Positions 23,415 through 32,082 of a stretch of DNA of 44,213 bases are shown one piece after another; within the stretch, counting starts at the first letter, position 1; each line of letters opens with the position of its first letter. Source of the DNA: Micromonospora sp. ATCC 39149 (lineage in GTDB: Bacteria > Actinomycetota > Actinomycetes > Mycobacteriales > Micromonosporaceae); the NCBI RefSeq assembly GCF_000158815.1, contig NZ_GG657738.1, forward strand, positions 1,561,675-1,605,887, read 5' to 3'. A program made the position numbers and the translations under genes. The notes beneath the pieces were generated by a model that saw only the letters and a program-made list of their open reading frames with translations, had not been told where the DNA came from and did no database searches.

Positions 23415-24395
23415 TCACTTCTGCACCGCCGTTCGGCTGTCCGCGGGCGCGTCCGGGGAGGTCGCGACGGCGGATAGGACCGCACCGGGCACCGCCGGGG
23501 CGACTCTCGGTGAGGATCCGATCGCCTTCGGTGCCGCTTCCGACGATTCGCCCACCGGCGGAGTCGGCCCGGCGTCGGCCGGCGGGCGGGCCACGTCACG
23601 CTGCTCGGGCAGCGGCGGGGTCACCACCGTCCGGTCCAGCCGGCGCAGTTCCGGGGTCGGGTCGACCGCGCGGACCGCGGGCCGGGCGGCCAGGGCGCGC
23701 AGCGCGTCCGGTACGCCCCGCACGACGGCCGCGTAGGCGCAGCCGCACGCCGCGCGGTACGCCGCCGCCTCTCCCGCCGCGACCCACGCCCCGGTCTCGT
23801 ACGCCCGGCGCAGCGCGGCGTCGTCGGCGGTGGCGGCCCGGGCCCGCTGGTCGGCGGCCTCGCGGTCCTTGCGCCCCGCCACCCCGGCCATTCCCGCGAC
23901 CACGTCCTGCGGGAGCCGCTGGGCCGCCAGCCGGACGATCTCGGTCTGCCGGCCGGGCAGCGGCACCCGCGCCACCACCTCCACCACCGCGACGCCGGCG
24001 AGCGCGTCGGCCAGCGGGCCCGGTGCGAGGTAGTCCGCGAAAGACACCAGCGCGTAGGTGCCCGCCGGCGAGCCGCCCGCCGGCAGGGCCGCGAGTTCGG
24101 TCGCGGCGGCGCGCAGGTAGCCGGGGATCGCCTCGCCGGGAAGCACCCCGACCCGGGTGACCTCGCCCACCGTGCGGTCGCCCACCGGCCGGTCGTGGCG
24201 GCCGGCCCATCCCGCCGTGACGAGCACCGCCGCCACCGACAGCAGCGCGGCGACGGTGAGCCAGCGCGGCCGGTGCCGGACCGACCCCGGCCGAACGCCC
24301 GGCCCCGGAAGCTCGACCAACGACGGACGCTCGACCAACGGCGGCCGGTCGGACTGCGACGGCCGGTCGGACTGCGGCGGTTCGGCAGCGCGCAC
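23415..24395 (-). CDS. Single-pass membrane protein with hexapeptide-repeat head
   Basis: This 326-residue protein has a cytoplasmic N-terminus built from four hexapeptide repeats (QSDRPS-type then VERPSL, VELPGP) up to residue 33. One membrane helix follows (LTVAALLSVAAVLVTAGWAG, about residues 46-65), then a large outside domain (66-260) with alanine-rich helices and a CGC pair near 220, and a Pro/Ser-rich tail. The middle region includes GEVTRVGVLPGEAIPGYLRA and YALVSFADYLAPGPLADAL. The GTG start has GAGGAGG eight bases upstream. It precedes the MinD-like gene by 76 bases. No family was recognised; it may be the membrane anchor of that ATPase. Confidence 0.7.
   Translation of the reverse strand: MRAAEPPQSDRPSQSDRPPLVERPSLVELPGPGVRPGSVRHRPRWLTVAALLSVAAVLVTAGWAGRHDRPVGDRTVGEVTRVGVLPGEAIPGYLRAAATELAALPAGGSPAGTYALVSFADYLAPGPLADALAGVAVVEVVARVPLPGRQTEIVRLAAQRLPQDVVAGMAGVAGRKDREAADQRARAATADDAALRRAYETGAWVAAGEAAAYRAACGCAYAAVVRGVPDALRALAARPAVRAVDPTPELRRLDRTVVTPPLPEQRDVARPPADAGPTPPVGESSEAAPKAIGSSPRVAPAVPGAVLSAVATSPDAPADSRTAVQK
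24311..24382. repeat. Four 18-bp tandem units encoding a hexapeptide repeat
   Basis: Units start at 24311, 24329, 24347 and 24365. The first two share GCTCGACCAACG and the last two share GGTCGGACTGCG. They encode the SDRP/VERP/VELP repeats of the membrane protein. All have 18-base period, so the frame is preserved. Confidence 0.75.
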
Positions 24396-24440
24396 CGCGC
24401 GGGCCTCCTCGTCTGTCAGGAGTCTCGGCTGGTCGCCGGG

Positions 24441-25376
24441 TCAGTCGCGGAGGATCCGCAGCGCCCGGTCCAGGTCGTCGGGATAGTCACTGACGAAGGT
24501 CACCTCGTCGCCCGTGCGCGGGTGCAGGAAGCTCAACGACCGGGCGTGCAGCCACTGCCGGCCCAGGCCGAGCCGGGCCGACAGGGTCGGGTCCGCGCCG
24601 TAGGTGACATCGCCCACGCAGGGGTGGCGCAGCGAGGAGAAGTGCACCCGAATCTGGTGGGTGCGGCCGGTTTCCAGCCGGACGTCGAGCAGGCTCGCCG
24701 ACGGGAACGCCTCAAGGGTGTCGTAGTGGGTGATGCTCGGCTTACCGCCGGAGACCACCGCCCAGCGGTAGTCGTGGTGCGGGTGCCGGTCGATCGGGGC
24801 GTCGATGGTGCCGCGCAGCGGATCCGGGTGCCCCTGCACCACGGCGTGGTAGCGCTTCTCCACCTCGCGGTACTTGAACGCCCGCTTCAGCGCGGTGTAC
24901 GCCTGCTCGCTCTTGGCCACCACCATGATCCCGGTGGTGCCCACGTCGAGCCGGTGCACCACGCCCTGCCGCTCGGCCGCGCCGCTGGTGGAGATGCGGT
25001 GCCCGATCCCGGCCAGCCCGCCGATCACCGTCGGCCCGGTCCAGCCGGGGCTGGGGTGGGCGGCGACGCCGACCGGTTTGTCCACCACCACGATGTCGTC
25101 GTCGGCGTACACGACGGTCAGGCCGGGCACCGCCTGCGGCACCATGGTCGGCGGGGCGGCCGGCGTGGGCAGCGTCACGTCCAGCCAGGAGCCGGTCTTG
25201 ACCTTGTGCGAGTTCGGCCGCGCGACGCCGTCGACCAGGGCGTCCCCGGCGTCGACCAGGTTCGCGGCGGCGGTGCGGGAGAGCCCGAAGAGGCGGGACA
25301 CGGCCTGGTCCAGCCGCATCCCGTCCAGGCCGTCGGGGACGGGCAGGGACCGGTGGTCGCCGCCGGCGGCCGTCAC
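24441..25376 (-). CDS. rluD: RluA/RluD-family 23S rRNA pseudouridine synthase
   Basis: This 311-residue protein has an N-terminal S4 RNA-binding domain (about residues 15-75, with [20 protein letters not shown]) and a pseudouridine synthase domain. The catalytic Asp is in [20 protein letters not shown] near residue 145. [12 protein letters not shown] near 240 is the RluA-family motif. It isomerises uridines in 23S rRNA; RluD-type is the best fit by domain layout. The GTG at 25376 overlaps the lspA stop (GTGA, 25373-25376). The lspA-rluD pair is conserved across actinobacteria. Confidence 0.93.
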   Translation of the reverse strand: MTAAGGDHRSLPVPDGLDGMRLDQAVSRLFGLSRTAAANLVDAGDALVDGVARPNSHKVKTGSWLDVTLPTPAAPPTMVPQAVPGLTVVYADDDIVVVDKPVGVAAHPSPGWTGPTVIGGLAGIGHRISTSGAAERQGVVHRLDVGTTGIMVVAKSEQAYTALKRAFKYREVEKRYHAVVQGHPDPLRGTIDAPIDRHPHHDYRWAVVSGGKPSITHYDTLEAFPSASLLDVRLETGRTHQIRVHFSSLRHPCVGDVTYGADPTLSARLGLGRQWLHARSLSFLHPRTGDEVTFVSDYPDDLDRALRILRD

Positions 25377-25981
25377 GCCCGCTCCCGCTGCTCGACCGGG
25401 GCCTGTGCGGCGGGCTGCTTCCGGCCGAGCCGGGACCCGTCGCGCTGCCGGCCGGTCAGCTCCAGAAACACGGCCAGCACGACGCCACAGACCAGCGCGC
25501 TGTCGGCCAGGTTGAACACCGGCCACACCTGCCCGTACGGGTCGAAGAGGCTGATCATGTCGACCACGTGGCCCACGAAGTGGCCCGGGGCGCGGAAGAT
25601 CCGGTCGGCCAGGTTGCCCAGCGCCCCGCCGAGCACCAGGCCGAGCGAAACCCCCCACGGCACCGAACGCAGCCGCAGCGCCATCCACCCGATCCAGCCG
25701 ATCACCGCCATGGTGATCAGCGGGAAGATCCAGGTGTGGTCGCTGCCGATGCTCCACGCCGCACCGCTGTTGCGGGTGAGGCTGAGGTAGACCGCGCCCC
25801 CGAGCAGCTTCACCGGCTCCCGGTCACTGAGCGCCTGGAGCGCCAGGTGCTTGATGAGCAGGTCGGCCAGGAAGGCGACCAGGCCGACGCTGGCGAGGAT
25901 CACGATCGCCCGGCGTCGGGGCCTGCCCCCGCCTGGCTCGGCGGTGCCGGTCTCGGATCCGGCGGGCGGTGTAGCCGTCAT
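25373..25981 (-). CDS. lspA: Lipoprotein signal peptidase (signal peptidase II)
   Basis: This 202-residue aspartyl membrane protease cleaves the signal peptide of diacylglyceryl-modified prolipoproteins. There are four membrane helices. The two catalytic aspartates lie in [13 protein letters not shown] near residue 122 and [12 protein letters not shown] near 157, and [11 protein letters not shown] near 70 is the conserved loop. The N-terminal 25 residues are a Gly/Pro-rich cytoplasmic extension common in actinobacterial LspA. The ATG at 25981 is used. It overlaps rluD by four bases and follows the traR/dksA-like gene by 62 bases. Confidence 0.95.
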   Translation of the reverse strand: MTATPPAGSETGTAEPGGGRPRRRAIVILASVGLVAFLADLLIKHLALQALSDREPVKLLGGAVYLSLTRNSGAAWSIGSDHTWIFPLITMAVIGWIGWMALRLRSVPWGVSLGLVLGGALGNLADRIFRAPGHFVGHVVDMISLFDPYGQVWPVFNLADSALVCGVVLAVFLELTGRQRDGSRLGRKQPAAQAPVEQRERA

Positions 25982-26043
25982 CTGCTCCCCATCGACGCTC
26001 TCGGCGGTGATCGCTCACCGTCCTGATCGGCCGGGGAGCGAGG

Positions 26044-26463
26044 TCAGCGCCGCTCCTCCAGCTGCTTGCACTTCACGCAGAGCGTCGCCGACGGGAAGGC
26101 GGCGAGCCGCTCCACCGGGATCGGATCGCCGCACTTCTCGCACCAGCCGTAGCCGCCCTCGTCGAGCCGCTCCAGGGCCCGCTCGACCTGCGTGATCCGT
26201 TCCCGGATGCTGTTGGCGAGTGAGATCTCCTGCTCCCGCTCGAGCGTCTTGGTCCCGGTGTCGGCCTGATCGTCCCCGGCCGAGTCGGTCAGCCGGTCGC
26301 GCTGCAGCTCGGTGATCTCGCTCAGCGTCTGATCGTACTCGGCGCTCAACTCGTCGCGACGGGCCGCCAGCGCGGCCCGGATCTTCTCGGTCTCCGCCGC
26401 GCTGCGGGTGGTCCTGGCCACCGGCTTGCGCCCGGCGGTCCTGGTGTCGGCTGGCTTCACCAT
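26044..26463 (-). CDS. TraR/DksA-family C4 zinc-finger protein
   Basis: This 139-residue protein has a basic N-terminus, a coiled coil (about residues 22-105) with AETEKIRAALAARRDEL and RERITQVERALERL, and a C-terminal four-cysteine zinc finger CEKCGDPIPVERL...CVKC (Cys near 110, 113, 131 and 134). DksA-type proteins enter the RNA polymerase secondary channel. The coiled-coil tip acidic pair expected of true DksA is not obvious here, so it may have another role. The ATG at 26463 is preceded by an in-frame GTG two codons earlier. A promoter is visible at 26589-26617. Next to lspA, as in Streptomyces. Confidence 0.88.
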   Translation of the reverse strand: MVKPADTRTAGRKPVARTTRSAAETEKIRAALAARRDELSAEYDQTLSEITELQRDRLTDSAGDDQADTGTKTLEREQEISLANSIRERITQVERALERLDEGGYGWCEKCGDPIPVERLAAFPSATLCVKCKQLEERR

Positions 26464-26588
26464 CGTCACTCCCTCGCGCCACGGGACCGCGGCATGCCGC
26501 GGCCTCTGGACAGGGGGCACCGGCCTGGCGCCCCCAGGTAACAAAACGGGCGCGCGGCGAGGACCGCCGCGCACTCCGGAGGTTGGCA

Positions 26589-26617
26589 AGAATACGGAAC
26601 GTACAGGCGTCCGACAA
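26589..26617 (-). promoter_or_regulatory. Promoter of the traR/dksA-lspA-rluD operon
   Basis: On the minus strand TTGTCG (26612-26617), a 17-base spacer and TATTCT (26589-26594) form a sigma-70-type promoter, each hexamer matching four of six consensus positions. The transcript would carry a leader of about 120 bases before the ATG at 26463. The remaining intergenic bases show no riboswitch I recognise. Confidence 0.6.
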
Positions 26618-26654
26618 CGTGCCGCACCGCCGTACCGCCATTCCGCCTCGATAA

Positions 26655-26668
26655 GCCCATAGATGGGC
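26655..26668 (-). terminator. Weak terminator candidate after the antiporter gene
   Basis: GCCCAT and ATGGGC form a 6-bp stem with a 2-base loop, 19 bases after the antiporter stop, followed on the minus strand by TTATC. It is short, so the call is tentative. Confidence 0.35.
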
Positions 26669-26686
26669 AAAAGGAACGCTAGCAGA

Positions 26687-28192
26687 TCAGTCTTCGCGGT
26701 CGTCGCCGTACTCGCCAAACCATCGGGCCAGGCGGCCCCGGCGGCTGACCGCCCGCAGCCGCCGCTCGGCCGCGTCCCGCACCCCGGCGGTGGCCACGAT
26801 CAGCAGGCTGTCGCCCGCCTTCAGCCGGGTGTTCGGGCCGGGCACGAAGCCCGCCCCGTCGCGCAGCACCAGCGTCACCGATGCGCCCGCCGGCAGCCGC
26901 AGCTCGTCCACGTGCACCCCGCCCAGTCGCGAGCCCGGGGGCACCTCCAACTGGAGCAGGTCGGCCCGCATCCGTTCCAGCGGCGCGGTCTCCACCCGGA
27001 TCTCCGCCGGCTCGGCGGGCGCGGTCACCCGCAGCCGGCGCGCGGCCGGGGCGAGCGTGCCCGCCTGGAGCACCGTGAAGATCACCACCAGCACGAAGAC
27101 CGCGTCGAAGAGCTGCTCCGCCCCCGGCACCCGCTGCGACAGCGGGATGGTCGCCAGCACGATCGGCACCGCCCCGCGCAGCCCCGCCCAGGACAGGAAC
27201 GCTTGCTCGCGCGGGCCGATGCGGAACGGGGTGGCCGACACCGCGACCGACAGCGGGCGGGCGAGCAGCAGCAGCGCCAGCCCCGCGACGACCGCCGGCA
27301 GCACCGCCGCCTCCAACCGGCCCGGCGAGACCAGCAGCCCGAGCAGCACGAACAGTCCGATCTGGGCCAGCCAGGCCAGCCCGTCGGCGAAGCCGAGGAT
27401 GGCCTGCCGGTGCGGCAGCCGGGCGTTGCCCAGCAGCACCCCCGCCACGTACACGGCGAGGAAGCCCGACGCGTGCAGCACCGCCCCGGCGGCGTACGCG
27501 AGCACGGTGAAGCCGACCACCGCGATCGGGTACAGCCCCGCCGAGGGCAGTGCCGCCCGGCGCAGCGCCGCCCGGCCGGCCAGCCCCGCACCCACCCCGA
27601 CGGCGGCGCCCACACCCAGCTCGTAGCCGAGCAGCAGCACCTCGTACCACCACGGGTGGCCGGCCTCGGTGGCCGAGCGGGACAGCAGGACCACCAGCAG
27701 CACCGCCGGGGCGTCGTTCATCCCCGACTCGGCCTCGAGGGTGGCGACCAGCCGGGGCGGCAGGCGCAGCCGGCGCAGGGTCGCGAAGACCGCGGCGGCG
27801 TCGGTGGACGAGAGCACCGCGCCGTAGAGCATCGCCAGCCGCCAGTCCAGCCCGAGCAGCAGATGGACCACCAGGCCGACCACCAGGATGCTCACCACCA
27901 CCCCGACGGTGGACAGCGCCGTGGCCACGCCGAGCACCGGGCGCAGGGTGCTCCACCGGGCGGTCAGCCCGCCCTCGGCGATGATCACGATCAGGGCGCA
28001 GAAGCCGAGGGTACGGGTCAGCTCGACGTCGTCGAACCGGATGCCCAGCCCGGACTCGCCGATCGCCACCCCGAGGGCCAGGTAGACCAAAAGGCTGGGC
28101 ACGCCGAGGCGGCTGGAGAAACGGACCGCGCCCACCGCCACCAGCAGCACGCCGGCGCCGAGCAGCAACGCGAGATCGAACCCGGGGGTCAT
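26687..28192 (-). CDS. Potassium/proton antiporter, NhaP2/CvrA type with RCK_C domain
   Basis: This 501-residue CPA-family antiporter has about twelve membrane segments in residues 1-395. The ion-binding region LSSTDAAAVFATL near residue 130 and MNDAPAVLLVVLL near 160 carry the conserved acidic residues, and AGLRGAVPIVLATIP near 345 is the family helix. A C-terminal TrkA_C/RCK_C domain (about 405-485) has RLGGVHVDELRLPAGASVTL and NTRLKAGDSLLIVA, typical of the NhaP2 subgroup regulated by a ligand. The ATG at 28192 is used. It follows the DUF167 gene by 22 bases and is probably co-transcribed with it. Confidence 0.92.
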   Translation of the reverse strand: MTPGFDLALLLGAGVLLVAVGAVRFSSRLGVPSLLVYLALGVAIGESGLGIRFDDVELTRTLGFCALIVIIAEGGLTARWSTLRPVLGVATALSTVGVVVSILVVGLVVHLLLGLDWRLAMLYGAVLSSTDAAAVFATLRRLRLPPRLVATLEAESGMNDAPAVLLVVLLSRSATEAGHPWWYEVLLLGYELGVGAAVGVGAGLAGRAALRRAALPSAGLYPIAVVGFTVLAYAAGAVLHASGFLAVYVAGVLLGNARLPHRQAILGFADGLAWLAQIGLFVLLGLLVSPGRLEAAVLPAVVAGLALLLLARPLSVAVSATPFRIGPREQAFLSWAGLRGAVPIVLATIPLSQRVPGAEQLFDAVFVLVVIFTVLQAGTLAPAARRLRVTAPAEPAEIRVETAPLERMRADLLQLEVPPGSRLGGVHVDELRLPAGASVTLVLRDGAGFVPGPNTRLKAGDSLLIVATAGVRDAAERRLRAVSRRGRLARWFGEYGDDRED

Positions 28193-28214
28193 GCCGGCCC
28201 GGGGCGGCCAGCCA

Positions 28215-28514
28215 TCACGGGCCGGTTCCGTCGCGCAGCCGGCGCAGCGCCTCCGCCAGCCCGGGCGTCGGGCGCTCGACGAGGAAGAGCTTGTCCCGGC
28301 TCGCCGCGCCGGCACGCAGGGCGACGGCCGCCGGCCGGATGCCGAGCGCGTCGGCGAGGGCCCGGCGGGCCGCCTCGGTGGCCCGGCCGTCGACCGGCGG
28401 GGCGTTCACGGCGATCACCAGGGCCGGCCCGTGCGGGCCGTCGTGTCGGCCACCGACGCGGGCCCTGGCGGCACCCGGCTTGACCCGCACGGCGACGGTG
28501 AGCGTGTCGTCCAT
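28215..28514 (-). CDS. DUF167 / YggU-family protein
   Basis: This 99-residue protein has the DUF167 fold: LTVAVRVKPGAARARVGG at the N-terminus, ALVIAVNAPPVDGRATEAAR in the middle (the conserved APPVDGxAN-like block) and ASRDKLFLVE near the end. YggU proteins are widely conserved; no reaction is assigned. It lies six bases after the zinc-finger-tailed membrane gene. The ATG at 28514 matches the family start. Confidence 0.9.
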   Translation of the reverse strand: MDDTLTVAVRVKPGAARARVGGRHDGPHGPALVIAVNAPPVDGRATEAARRALADALGIRPAAVALRAGAASRDKLFLVERPTPGLAEALRRLRDGTGP

Positions 28515-28520
28515 CGGGAG

Positions 28521-29138
28521 TCAGCGCGGCCGGGCGTCGGCGAGGAGGGCATCGTCTGGCGCGCAGCGGGCGCACGGGGTGAAGCCCAGCCGCACCGCCT
28601 CGGCCACCGGCAGCGGCTCGGGCTCCCGGCCGTAGAGGTGGGCACAGTCGGCCAGGTGGTAACGGGGCCTGCCGTCCACCACCTGGACCTCGGCGTCGAG
28701 CTCGGCGACCAGCGCCGCGTCGGCCGGCGACACCCGCAGCGCGGGCGGCTCGTCCGCGGGCACTGCGGCCTTACCCGCCGCAGCCCCGTCCGGATTCGCC
28801 CCGGCGACCGGCGACCCGGGCGGTTGCCGCCACCCGGTGTCGTCGGCGTCGATCGGGGCAGAGGCGCGCTGGACCGGGATGTCCGGCCCGGCCGGGAAGT
28901 TGGCCCCGACCCGCCGGGCGCGGCCGGCCGGAGGCCGGCGTTCCTCGGTCGCGTCGGGGTCGACCCGGGCGGCTGCCGCCCGGCTGGCGGCCGCCTGGCG
29001 GGCACCCACCACCAACGCGATGGCGGCCAGCAGGCTGGCCGCGATGGAAGCGGCCAGCAGCACGCTGGAGCCACCGGCGAGGCCGACCACCAGAAGCACG
29101 ACGGCGACGAGGATGAGCAGCAGGCTAGCGACTATCAC
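28521..29138 (-). CDS. Membrane protein with C-terminal Ada-like zinc motif
   Basis: The 205-residue product has two membrane helices (about residues 2-22 and 26-46), a long Pro/Ala/Asp-rich linker, and a C-terminal motif from residue 150. The motif is a VDGRPRYHLADCAHL strand (H161, C165, H167) then PLPVAEAVRLGFTPCARC (C189, C192). The H-x3-C ... G-(F/Y)-T/x-P-C-x2-C pattern resembles the metal-binding tail of Ada-type and some nuclease-associated domains (YHxxxC...PCxxC). I know no characterised example with this membrane-anchored architecture. The start is a GTG at 29138. It lies between divIVA and the DUF167 gene on the same strand. Confidence 0.7.
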   Translation of the reverse strand: MIVASLLLILVAVVLLVVGLAGGSSVLLAASIAASLLAAIALVVGARQAAASRAAAARVDPDATEERRPPAGRARRVGANFPAGPDIPVQRASAPIDADDTGWRQPPGSPVAGANPDGAAAGKAAVPADEPPALRVSPADAALVAELDAEVQVVDGRPRYHLADCAHLYGREPEPLPVAEAVRLGFTPCARCAPDDALLADARPR

Positions 29139-29212
29139 GGCTCACCCCCGCCGCGTCGGATTCAGCTGGCACGGTCGGTGGCCGTCCCCACGACGGCCGC
29201 CGTACCCGAGGA

Positions 29213-30016
29213 TCAGCGGCCGGACTCCAGCGCGCCGGAGCGCCCGCCACCATACGAACCGGCAAGGCCTGCGGCCGCGAGGCCGTTGCTGCCCCCGACG
29301 GCCCGGCCGCCCTCGGACCGGGCCATCTCGGCCTCCAGGCCCTGACCACGACCGTCGAGGTCGCGCAGCTGGCTCTCCAGGTACGCCTTGAGCCGGGTGC
29401 GGTACTCCCGCTCGAACTGCTTGAGCTCCTCGATGTGCTTCTGCAACGCGGTGCGCTTGGCGTCCAGGCCGCCCATGGCCTCCTGGTGCCGCTGGCGGGC
29501 GTCGCGCTCCAGGGCGTCGGCCTTCGCCCGCGCCTCGCGGGTGACCTCCTCGGCCTTGGAACGGGCCTCGGAGAGCAGCTGGTCGGCCTCGCGACGGGCG
29601 TCGGAGACGTGGTCGTCGGCGGTGCGCTGGGCCATCATCAGCACCCGCAGCGCCTGCTGCTCGCCGTCGCCGGCCACGGCCGGGCCGCCCTGGGCACGGA
29701 CCTGCTCCAGCTCGGCCTGCATCGCGCGGGCGGCCTGCTCGGCCGCAGCCTTGTCGCGCTGCACCCGGTCGAGCTGGGCCTTGACGTCGTTCAGCTCGGC
29801 GGCGAGCCGGGCGTCGCCGCCCGGGCCGGCGGGGGCACCGCCGCGACCGCCACGCTCCACCTGGGCGCGCAGCTCGTTGTTCTCCTCGATCAGACGGGCA
29901 AGCTCGCGCTCGACCTCGTCCAGGAAGGCGTCGACCTCCTCCTCGTCGTACCCCCGCTTGCCGATCGGCGGCTTTTTGAAGGCGACGTTGTGGACGTCGG
30001 CCGGGGTCAGCGGCAT
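29213..30016 (-). CDS. divIVA: DivIVA / Wag31 polar growth scaffold
   Basis: This 267-residue coiled-coil protein recruits the elongasome to poles and curved membrane. The N-terminal membrane-binding domain reads [20 protein letters not shown], followed by [15 protein letters not shown]. It then shows long coiled coils: residues about 30-70, a Gly/Pro/Arg linker, and 85-245 with alternating Ala, Glu, Arg and Lys. The tail is Gly/Ser-rich. Actinobacterial DivIVA is essential and phosphorylated. The ATG at 30016 has a GAGGAG site six bases upstream. It ends the division cluster sepF-yggT-divIVA. Confidence 0.96.
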   Translation of the reverse strand: MPLTPADVHNVAFKKPPIGKRGYDEEEVDAFLDEVERELARLIEENNELRAQVERGGRGGAPAGPGGDARLAAELNDVKAQLDRVQRDKAAAEQAARAMQAELEQVRAQGGPAVAGDGEQQALRVLMMAQRTADDHVSDARREADQLLSEARSKAEEVTREARAKADALERDARQRHQEAMGGLDAKRTALQKHIEELKQFEREYRTRLKAYLESQLRDLDGRGQGLEAEMARSEGGRAVGGSNGLAAAGLAGSYGGGRSGALESGR

Positions 30017-30071
30017 CGAAACTCCTCGGGTCAGTTGCGGCCGCGTAGCGGGCTGGACCTGCGGGTCTTCA

Positions 30072-30371
30072 TCACCCGAGGATCAGCCGCTTCAACACGA
30101 ACTCCATCAGCACGAACAGGATAACCAGGAGCACAAGGGAGGCCAGGTCGATGCTCACGGTACCAATTCGCAGCGGAGGGATCACACGCCTCAACGCCTT
30201 AAGAGGCGGATCAGTGACGCTCCACACGGATTCCAGCCCCACCGTCGCCCCCCGGCCGGGCTGCCAGCGACGCCCATAGGCGAGGACCGCGCTGAGGACA
30301 AACCGGGCCAGAAGAATGATCAGGAAGACATACAGAATCAGGTACAGCACTTGCAGCACGATCGACAACAC
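30072..30371 (-). CDS. yggT: YggT-family membrane protein
   Basis: This 99-residue protein has two hydrophobic blocks, [20 protein letters not shown] (residues about 9-28) and [20 protein letters not shown] (about 75-95). Between them is the conserved [18 protein letters not shown] loop (about 52-70), which is the YggT motif. YggT proteins sit next to sepF and divIVA in Gram-positive bacteria (ylmG) and are implicated in division and membrane organisation. The GTG at 30371 follows GAGGG by about eleven bases. It lies 29 bases after sepF and 55 before divIVA. Confidence 0.92.
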   Translation of the reverse strand: MLSIVLQVLYLILYVFLIILLARFVLSAVLAYGRRWQPGRGATVGLESVWSVTDPPLKALRRVIPPLRIGTVSIDLASLVLLVILFVLMEFVLKRLILG

Positions 30372-30400
30372 AGCAGGCGACGTCCCTCGGTCGGGCGGGG

Positions 30401-31123
30401 CTAACTCAGGCTGAAAAACCCACCCTCAGCGATCTTGGCCTTGTCCTCTGCGGTGACCTGGACGTTGGCCGGTGAGAGCAGGAACACCCGGTTGGTCACG
30501 CGCTCGATCGTACCGCGCAGCCCGAAGGCCAGCCCGGCAGCGAAGTCGACCAACCGGCGGGCATCGGACTCGTCCATCTCGGTGAGGTTGATGATCACCG
30601 GGACGCCGTCGCGGAAGTGCTCCCCGATCGTGCGGGCCTCCCGGTAGGTGGTGGGATGCAGCGTGGTGATCTGGTACCGCTGCTCCTCCTCGACCGGGGC
30701 CACCCGCTCCCTCGGCTGGGCCTGCGGGGCCAGGGCGAGGTTGTCCCGGGTGTGGTAGGTCAGCGCCCCGGAGCCGTCCGCGCCGGAGCTGCGGGTGATC
30801 GACCGGACGCTGGAGCGGTCGGCGCGCTCGACCCGCTCGCCGCGCTCCGGCCGGTCGGAGTCCAACCGGTCCCGGTCGGAGTCCAACGGGCGGGTGGCGG
30901 AGCGCTCGGTCAGCCGGCCCCGCTCACCGGCCCGGGGCCGGGGTGCCGGCGACTCGTCGGCGTCGTCGTCATCGTCGTCGGTGAACTCCTCGGCGTACCG
31001 GCCCTGCCGGTAGCGCGACGACTCGCGGTAGCCACCCTTGTCGTAGCCACCGTCGTCGTACGCTCGCTCGTCGTCCTCCTCGACCAGACCGAGCCAGACC
31101 CCCGCCTTGCGCAGTGCACCCAT
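30401..31123 (-). CDS. sepF: SepF, FtsZ membrane anchor
   Basis: This 240-residue SepF has an N-terminal amphipathic segment [20 protein letters not shown] that binds the membrane. A long acidic and Arg/Ser-rich linker follows (about residues 20-145) with a run of six Asp. The C-terminal SepF domain (about 147-240) contains [40 protein letters not shown] and [15 protein letters not shown]. SepF bundles FtsZ and tethers it through the FtsZ C-terminal peptide. The ATG at 31123 follows GGAAGGG. A 188-base gap precedes it, with no clear promoter; a weak 5-bp stem at 31298-31310 follows yggS. Confidence 0.95.
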   Translation of the reverse strand: MGALRKAGVWLGLVEEDDERAYDDGGYDKGGYRESSRYRQGRYAEEFTDDDDDDADESPAPRPRAGERGRLTERSATRPLDSDRDRLDSDRPERGERVERADRSSVRSITRSSGADGSGALTYHTRDNLALAPQAQPRERVAPVEEEQRYQITTLHPTTYREARTIGEHFRDGVPVIINLTEMDESDARRLVDFAAGLAFGLRGTIERVTNRVFLLSPANVQVTAEDKAKIAEGGFFSLS

Positions 31124-31311
31124 CCCGCGCCCTTCCGTCCGCCGTGCGGCACGCGCCCCCGTGCCGTGTCGCTTCTCGCGAGTGGACAACTGCCCACCGG
31201 ACCGGAACGGCAATCCCCGGCCCACGATTCGCGGTCGCGGACCGCGCCCCCTGACGAAGGGACGCCGCTCCTGAAACAACACTGATGTAATTTGCTTCTC
31301 TCGCGGAGAGG

Positions 31312-32073
31312 CTACCGCAGCCTGGAACGCATTCCGAGCAACGCGCTGCCGACGCGGACATGTGTCGCGCCGTACTCGATCGCGATTTCCAGGTCCCCGC
31401 TCATGCCGGCGGAGAGCGCGACCGCCTCCGGATGGGCCGTGCGGAACGTTCGCGCCACCTCGGCGAGCCGGGCGAACGCCCGCTCCGGCTCCCAGCCCAG
31501 CGGGGCCACCGCCATCAGCCCGGCCAGCCGCAGCCCCGCCGCGCCGGCCACCGCCTCGGCCACCGGGCCGAGCCCGGCGTCCGGGTCGACCGAGCCCGGC
31601 AGCGCCCCACCCCGGGCGGGGTCGGCGTCGACGCTGACCTGGACAAACACGTCGACCGGGCGGTCCCGGTTCGTCAGGGCCGCGGCGTCGAGCGCCCGAG
31701 CCAGCCGGACGCTGTCGACCGACTGGACGACGTCGGCGTAGCGGACCACCGACCGGCACTTGTTGCGCTGCAACTGCCCGATGAAGTGCCAGCGGGGCGT
31801 CGCCCCGGCGGCGGCCACCTCGGCGGCCTTGCCGGCGGCCTCCTGGTCGCGGTTCTCCCCCATGTCGACCACGCCGAGACTGGCCAGGGCCAGCACGTCG
31901 GAGGCCGGGTACGTCTTGGTCACCGCGATCATGGTGACCTCGGTACGGTCCCGCCCTACGGCCGCGCAGGCGTCGGCGATGCGGGCCCGGACCCGGGCCA
32001 GCCCGACCGCCAGCTCGGCCCGGCGGTCGGGGTGCCCCGGGTCAGGGCGCACCGTCGGGTTCACGTCGGTCAT
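31312..32073 (-). CDS. yggS: PLP homeostasis protein YggS/YlmE
   Basis: This 253-residue fold-type III PLP-binding protein contains [20 protein letters not shown] with the PLP lysine near residue 53, [12 protein letters not shown] near 72, [12 protein letters not shown] near 95 and [21 protein letters not shown] near 220. It buffers free PLP and has no known catalytic turnover. It lies nine bases after the ftsZ stop. The usual ylmD/pgeF gene between ftsZ and yggS is absent. The ATG at 32073 has no rival near it. Confidence 0.94.
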   Translation of the reverse strand: MTDVNPTVRPDPGHPDRRAELAVGLARVRARIADACAAVGRDRTEVTMIAVTKTYPASDVLALASLGVVDMGENRDQEAAGKAAEVAAAGATPRWHFIGQLQRNKCRSVVRYADVVQSVDSVRLARALDAAALTNRDRPVDVFVQVSVDADPARGGALPGSVDPDAGLGPVAEAVAGAAGLRLAGLMAVAPLGWEPERAFARLAEVARTFRTAHPEAVALSAGMSGDLEIAIEYGATHVRVGSALLGMRSRLR

Positions 32074-32082
32074 CTCCGGCGG

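Noticed and set aside
31298..31310. CTCTC-GCG-GAGAG hairpin after yggS as a terminator
   Set aside because: Only five base pairs with no U-tract; too weak to call, although its position is suitable.
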